Of a stretch of DNA of 19,597 bases, positions 15,960-19,597 are shown piece by piece (the first letter of the stretch is position 1; every line of letters starts with the position of its first letter). The stretch lies in the NCBI GenBank assembly GCA_001604265.1, contig LVBC01000058.1, forward strand, positions 1 to 19,597, in the 5' to 3' direction. The notes under the pieces are model-generated. The model was not told the origin of the DNA, did not search any database, and saw only the letters and a list, made by a program, of their open reading frames with translations. A program made the position numbers and the translations under genes. This DNA comes from Spirochaetales bacterium Spiro_01 (GTDB taxonomy: Bacteria; Spirochaetota; Spirochaetia; Sphaerochaetales; Sphaerochaetaceae).

Positions 15960-15990
15960 TTTTTCTAAACTGTAGTATATTTTTCTAAAC
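15960..15990. repeat. 20-base-period direct repeat after carB
   Basis: TTTTTCTAAAC occurs at 15960-15970 and again at 15980-15990, a 20-base period (about two helical turns). It sits in a very AT-rich spacer that also holds a TATAAT at 15943-15948. It may be a protein-binding site; no gene is visible here. Confidence 0.45.
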
Positions 15991-15992
15991 AT

Positions 15993-16061
15993 ACTGGCCT
16001 GTCAGGCTCATATCGGATTATCCCCTCAACTCTTCCGATCTGACGGCCAGTTTTTTGTTTG
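15993..16061 (+). terminator. Strong rho-independent terminator between carB and aspS
   Basis: ACTGGCC-T-GTCAG (15993-16005) pairs with CTGAC-GGCCAGT (16040-16051), 12 bp with one bulged T. An inner stem ATCGGA/TCCGAT (16012-16017, 16034-16039) extends it beyond a 6-base bulge. TTTTTTGTTTG follows. It ends the carAB transcript, or any transcript from the AT-rich spacer. Confidence 0.9.
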
Positions 16062-16088
16062 TCGTTCCAAGCCCCCATATTCAGTCAA

Positions 16089-16117
16089 TTGTCAAAGGAA
16101 TTTGGTAATGCTATCAT
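16089..16117 (+). promoter_or_regulatory. aspS promoter
   Basis: TTGTCA (16089-16094) and TATCAT (16112-16117) are 17 bases apart. The transcript should start near 16124, giving a leader of about 25 bases with AAGGAG at 16137-16142. It lies downstream of the terminator, so aspS has its own start and the hairpin is unlikely to be an aspS attenuator. Confidence 0.7.
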
Positions 16118-16148
16118 CCGTAATGAATATCCCTACAAGGAGACAAAC

Positions 16149-17939
16149 ATGTCAGAAGAAGTATTCCTCCAGAGGACCGAAACCTGTGGTTCTCTAAGGG
16201 CATGCGATGAGGGCAGGAGAGTCGTTCTCAACGGCTGGGTCCATCGCGACAGGAATCATGGTGCACTCCACTTCATCAACCTGAGAGACCACTACGGTCT
16301 TACACAGGTAGTTGTCGATGACGACGCCTCTAAAGAGCTCCAGGCGGCTGCTGCATCTCTCAAGCTCGAATATTGTGTTGCCGTAGAAGGCATTGTCAGA
16401 AGAAGACCGGACTCCATGATCAATCCGGATATGGAGACTGGTGAGATCGAGGTCAAGGCCGAGAGGATCCAGGTCCTCAGCCAGTGCGATGTGCTTCCAT
16501 TCATGATCGACGAGGAGACGAACGCAAAGGAGGATTTCCGCCTCAAGTACCGCTTCCTCGATCTGAGAAGCTTTGGAATGCAGAAGAGGATCAAGCTGCG
16601 CCACGAGGTCGTAAAGGCAATAAGAGAGTACTTCTACAAGACCGATTTCATGGAGATCGAGACACCTACCCTCATCAGATCCACTCCAGAGGGCGCAAGG
16701 GACTTCCTCGTTCCTTCCAGAATCTACCAGGGCAAGTTCTTTGCCCTCCCTCAGTCACCTCAGCTGTACAAGCAGCTTCTGATGGTCTCCGGAATGGACA
16801 AGTACTTCCAGATCGCAAGGTGCTACAGAGATGAGGACCCTAGAGGCGACAGACAGCTCGAGTTCACACAGCTCGATGTGGAGATGAGCTTCGTCAAGAG
16901 AGACGATGTCCTTGCCCTGATGGAGGATTTGATGGGCGAGGTCTTCAAGAAGGTACAGAATGTGACACTTCCAAAGACCTTCAGGAGAATCGCATACACT
17001 GATGCACTCAACACCTATGGCTGCGACAAGCCGGATCTCAGGTTCGGAATCGAGATGCACGACGCTGCAGCCTTCGCATCCAAGTCTTCCTTCTCTCTCT
17101 TCACAGACACCATCAACAACGGTGGCCATGTGAAGTACCTCGTTGCTCCAAGGACAGAGGGTGTCGACTACACCAGGAAGTACATCACTGCCCTTGAGGA
17201 TGCCGCAAAGGTATACGGAGCAAAGGGAATGGCCTGGATGAAGGTCACAGATGGAAAGCTTTCCGGTGGTGTTACAAAGTACTTCACAGATATCGAAGCC
17301 GAGGTTCTAGAGACAACTGGAGCCAAGGAAGGAGACCTCATCTGCTTCGTTGCACATGAGGACTGGAAGAAGTGCTGCAACAGCCTTGGCGCTGTGAGAT
17401 CCAAGCTCGGAGCAGATCTTGGCCTGCTTACAGACACATACGAGTTCTGCTGGATCATCGACTTCCCACTCTTCGAGTACAACGAGGATGAGGGACACTG
17501 GGAAGCAGCCCACCACATGTTCAGTATGCCTCAGGAGGAGTACCTCGATACTCTCGAGTCCGATCCAGGTTCTGTAAAGGGCGACCTCTACGACCTCGTA
17601 CTCAACGGCTATGAGCTGGCATCCGGCTCCATCAGAATCCACGATATCGAACTTCAGAAGCGAATCTTCCGCATCTGCAACTTCCCTGACGAGGTTGCGC
17701 AGGAGCGCTTTGGCTTCCTCCTCGATGCCTTCAAGTTCAGCCCACCACCGCACGGAGGTATCGCTCCTGGTATCGACCGCCTCTGCATGCTGATGAGCAA
17801 GGTCAATACCATCAGAGAGGTCATTGCATTCCCGAAGAACACTGCTGCAATGTCTCCGATGGACAACTGCCCGGAGACAGTTGAGCCAAAGCAGCTTGAA
17901 GAGCTCGGACTTGCAATCGTGAAGAAGGAAGAGAAGTAA
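16149..17939 (+). CDS. aspS: Aspartyl-tRNA synthetase, probably non-discriminating (Asp/Asn)
   Basis: Charges tRNA-Asp with aspartate; a class II synthetase of 596 residues, standard bacterial AspRS length including the GAD insertion. The N-terminal OB anticodon-binding domain has GWVHRDRNHG (29-38). Class II motifs follow: TPEGARDFLVPS, FRIARCYRDEDPRGDRQLEFTQLD (approximate form; seen as QIARCYRDEDPRGDRQ), and GIAPGIDRLCML. H37 and S89 occupy the positions that are Leu and Lys in discriminating E. coli AspRS and His and Gly in Pseudomonas aeruginosa, pointing to a non-discriminating enzyme that also charges tRNA-Asn. The start is ATG 16149 (AAGGAG six bases before); an upstream open frame to 16059 runs into the terminator and lies before the promoter. 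It is followed after one base by the flavoprotein gene. Confidence 0.97.
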   Translation: MSEEVFLQRTETCGSLRACDEGRRVVLNGWVHRDRNHGALHFINLRDHYGLTQVVVDDDASKELQAAAASLKLEYCVAVEGIVRRRPDSMINPDMETGEIEVKAERIQVLSQCDVLPFMIDEETNAKEDFRLKYRFLDLRSFGMQKRIKLRHEVVKAIREYFYKTDFMEIETPTLIRSTPEGARDFLVPSRIYQGKFFALPQSPQLYKQLLMVSGMDKYFQIARCYRDEDPRGDRQLEFTQLDVEMSFVKRDDVLALMEDLMGEVFKKVQNVTLPKTFRRIAYTDALNTYGCDKPDLRFGIEMHDAAAFASKSSFSLFTDTINNGGHVKYLVAPRTEGVDYTRKYITALEDAAKVYGAKGMAWMKVTDGKLSGGVTKYFTDIEAEVLETTGAKEGDLICFVAHEDWKKCCNSLGAVRSKLGADLGLLTDTYEFCWIIDFPLFEYNEDEGHWEAAHHMFSMPQEEYLDTLESDPGSVKGDLYDLVLNGYELASGSIRIHDIELQKRIFRICNFPDEVAQERFGFLLDAFKFSPPPHGGIAPGIDRLCMLMSKVNTIREVIAFPKNTAAMSPMDNCPETVEPKQLEELGLAIVKKEEK

Positions 17940-17940
17940 T

Positions 17941-19077
17941 ATGAAGCACTACCCCGTCATTATCATAGGTGGCGGGGCCAGTGGTCTCTTTCTATCATCA
18001 CTTATGAAGGAGAGCCTTCTTCTCGAGAAGAACGCCGAGTGCGGAAAGAAACTTCTCGTTACAGGAGGAGGCGCCTGCAATATCACACATGACGAGGCCC
18101 CACGGGACCTCGTTCTGCATTATCACGAGAAAAAGAACTTCGTTTCCACTGCCATCTTCTCTCTTCCTCCAGAAAGAATAAGAGAGTACTTTGCCTCTCT
18201 CGGTGTCGAGACCTATATCAGGGAGGATGGAAAAGTATTTCCTACCACAGACGATGCCCACACAGTGAGGGATGCTCTTCTAAATGGTGGAAGGATAGTG
18301 ACAGGGTACGAGGTAAGGACCCTGAAAAAGAGAGACGATCTCTTCATCATCAACGATGAATTCACAGCCGATGCTGTAGTGATAGCAACAGGAGGCATGG
18401 TCTTTCCCCAGACCGGATCTACTGGAGACGGCTATCGCCTTGCAAGACAATTTGGTCATACGATAGTCCCTCTAAGGAATGCACTCTGTGAAATCAGGGT
18501 GGACAGGGACACTTCGGCCCTGGAAGGGATATCACTGGAGAGTGCCACACTGAAGGTCGGAAAGCATACTATGTCAGGCCCTCTTCTCTTCACCAGAAGG
18601 GGAATATCCGGCCCTGTGGCACTCAACCTATCACGCTATGTGGAAGGTGAAACCGATATTGTCCTGAAGCTCTGCGATATTTCAGCAGTAGAGATAAAGG
18701 CGGAGAGTGGAAAGACGAAGTGTGCAAACGCTCTGCACCATATCACAGGCCTTCCCCAGCGCCTCATCAACAACATCATCCCATCAAAGGACAGGAACAT
18801 CGCTTCCCTCACCAGAGAGGATATCGGGAAGATAATCGAAGTTCTCACAGCCTGGAGGATGAAAGGTAACACCAGAGAGCAGACAAGATATGCGATGGTC
18901 ACCTGTGGTGGAGTCTCGACAAAGGAGATAGAGAGCAGGACCATGGAGTCAAGGCTCTGCAGGAATCTCTATATAGTCGGCGAGACTCTAGATGTAGATG
19001 GAGAGACTGGAGGCTACAACCTCTCCTTTGCTTTCGCATCCAGCTATCTTGCATGCAGATCGATTGCAGCAAGATAG
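17941..19077 (+). CDS. BaiN/HI0933 family FAD-dependent flavoprotein
   Basis: A soluble flavoprotein of 378 residues, slightly shorter than the usual 390-420. An FAD-binding GGGASG (10-15) opens the protein. GKKLLVTGGGACNIT and ATGGMVFPQTGSTGDGY follow, and the C-terminus has TCGGVSTKEI...TMES...LYIVGETLDVDGETGGYN, the HI0933/YhiN signature. Members include BaiN of bile-acid dehydroxylating clostridia, but most are of unknown substrate, and BaiN activity should not be assumed here. The ATG is one base after the aspS stop codon, with a purine-rich AAGGAAGAGAAG in the aspS end, so the two are probably cotranscribed. It is convergent with the HD-domain gene, 14 bases away, and no terminator hairpin is visible between them. 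Confidence 0.9.
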   Translation: MKHYPVIIIGGGASGLFLSSLMKESLLLEKNAECGKKLLVTGGGACNITHDEAPRDLVLHYHEKKNFVSTAIFSLPPERIREYFASLGVETYIREDGKVFPTTDDAHTVRDALLNGGRIVTGYEVRTLKKRDDLFIINDEFTADAVVIATGGMVFPQTGSTGDGYRLARQFGHTIVPLRNALCEIRVDRDTSALEGISLESATLKVGKHTMSGPLLFTRRGISGPVALNLSRYVEGETDIVLKLCDISAVEIKAESGKTKCANALHHITGLPQRLINNIIPSKDRNIASLTREDIGKIIEVLTAWRMKGNTREQTRYAMVTCGGVSTKEIESRTMESRLCRNLYIVGETLDVDGETGGYNLSFAFASSYLACRSIAAR

Positions 19078-19091
19078 AAAAGATACAATCC

Positions 19092-19597
19092 TCAGAGTCC
19101 GATTTCGGGAGCAATTGCAGTCATCGCATCGATGGTCGTCTGGATGAGTTCGGAGAGCTCGATGCCGCAAAGCTCGCTGCCCTTCTGGATGACCTCTCTG
19201 TTGACGCCAGCTGCGAAGGATGGGGTCTTCCACTTCTTCTTCACACTCTTGACGCTCATGCCATTCATGTGCTCGGGCCTCATGAGTGCTGTTGCATAGA
19301 CAAGGCCGGTAAGCTCGTCGATGGTGAAGAGGATCTTCTCCATCTCCCTTTCAGGCTCGACATCGCAGCAGATGCTCCAGCCGTGAGAGCAGATTGCGTG
19401 GATCTGGTCATCCGGCATGCCGATCTCCTTCAATAGCTCAGGTGCCTTCTTGCAGTGCTGTTCTGGATACATCTCCCAGTCAACGTCATGAAGAAGTCCT
19501 ACGATGGACCAGTACTGTGCATCCTCGCCTCTCTTCTCTGCAAAGGCCTTCATTGTCGCCTCTACGCAGAGTGCATGATTGAGGTGGCTTTCCGTCT
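19092..19597 (-). CDS. HD-domain phosphohydrolase, 5' end beyond the window
   Basis: A partial gene: the frame stays open from the stop at 19092 to the window edge, so the true start lies past 19597. An internal ATG at 19553 would cut off the first histidine of the metal site and is not the start. The visible ~167 residues have TESHLNHALCVEATM (first His), GLLHDVDWE (the HD pair) and CSHGW (further His), the metal ligands of the HD/HDIG superfamily. Related proteins (often annotated HDIG domain-containing) hydrolyse phosphates of nucleotides or related molecules; the substrate cannot be told. Middle residues FTIDELTGLVYATALMRP are typical of this branch. Confidence 0.85.
   Translation of the reverse strand, partial: TESHLNHALCVEATMKAFAEKRGEDAQYWSIVGLLHDVDWEMYPEQHCKKAPELLKEIGMPDDQIHAICSHGWSICCDVEPEREMEKILFTIDELTGLVYATALMRPEHMNGMSVKSVKKKWKTPSFAAGVNREVIQKGSELCGIELSELIQTTIDAMTAIAPEIGL

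Noticed and set aside
16059..16148. N-terminal extension of aspS
   Set aside because: It would start from a TTG in the terminator tail, upstream of the aspS promoter. ATG 16149 has a good ribosome-binding site and gives the normal AspRS N-terminus.
15993..16148. T-box riboswitch or attenuator before aspS
   Set aside because: No T-box sequence (AGGGTGG-type) is present and a good promoter lies after the terminator.

Overview
The window comes from a diderm bacterium. It carries a complete RND-type tripartite efflux operon with an outer-membrane TolC-family channel, and several exported proteins. Codon choice is compact: leucine is mostly CTC/CTT/CTG and arginine mostly AGG/AGA. Together with the family mix (apeA-type M18 aminopeptidase, an exported protein with InlB-like repeats, an HAE1-like RND pump), this suggests a host-associated spirochaete-like organism, possibly near Sphaerochaetaceae. 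That placement is an inference from style, not from a marker gene. Most of the window is ordinary chromosomal housekeeping and transport. I see no insertion sequence, CRISPR array, tRNA, rRNA or phage gene.

Layout. 24-1181 (+): exported InlB-repeat-like protein, ending at a rho-independent terminator. 1304-2287 (-): Gfo/Idh/MocA oxidoreductase. 2357-4169 (+): M18 aminopeptidase and a flavin reductase-like protein, as a two-gene unit. 5473-4159 (-): azlC, azlD and an unrecognised 78-residue protein, as a probable three-gene unit. 5474-5671: a compact divergent control region with two well-formed promoters and three inverted repeats. 5672-11394 (+): membrane fusion protein, RND pump and TolC-like channel, abutting or overlapping by 4 bases, with a terminator at the end. 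11395-11613: AT-rich carAB upstream region with short repeats. 11614-15920 (+): carA and carB, overlapping by one base. 15921-16148: repeats, a strong terminator, then a separate aspS promoter. 16149-19077 (+): aspS and a BaiN/HI0933-type flavoprotein. 19092-19597 (-): HD-domain protein that runs off the window edge.

How the genes work together. AzlCD (predicted branched-chain amino acid exporter) and the tripartite efflux pump are transcribed away from each other. Each promoter has a TTGAAC -35 element inside a GTTCA...TGAAC inverted repeat, so one regulator encoded elsewhere may control both export systems. CarAB makes carbamoyl phosphate for pyrimidine and arginine synthesis. AspRS has residues typical of the non-discriminating type, which predicts Asn-tRNA formation through GatCAB.

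The items most worth a second look are the shared export control region, the small protein behind azlCD, the carAB repeat array and the predicted non-discriminating AspRS. I do not see a clear novel defence or mobile system here.
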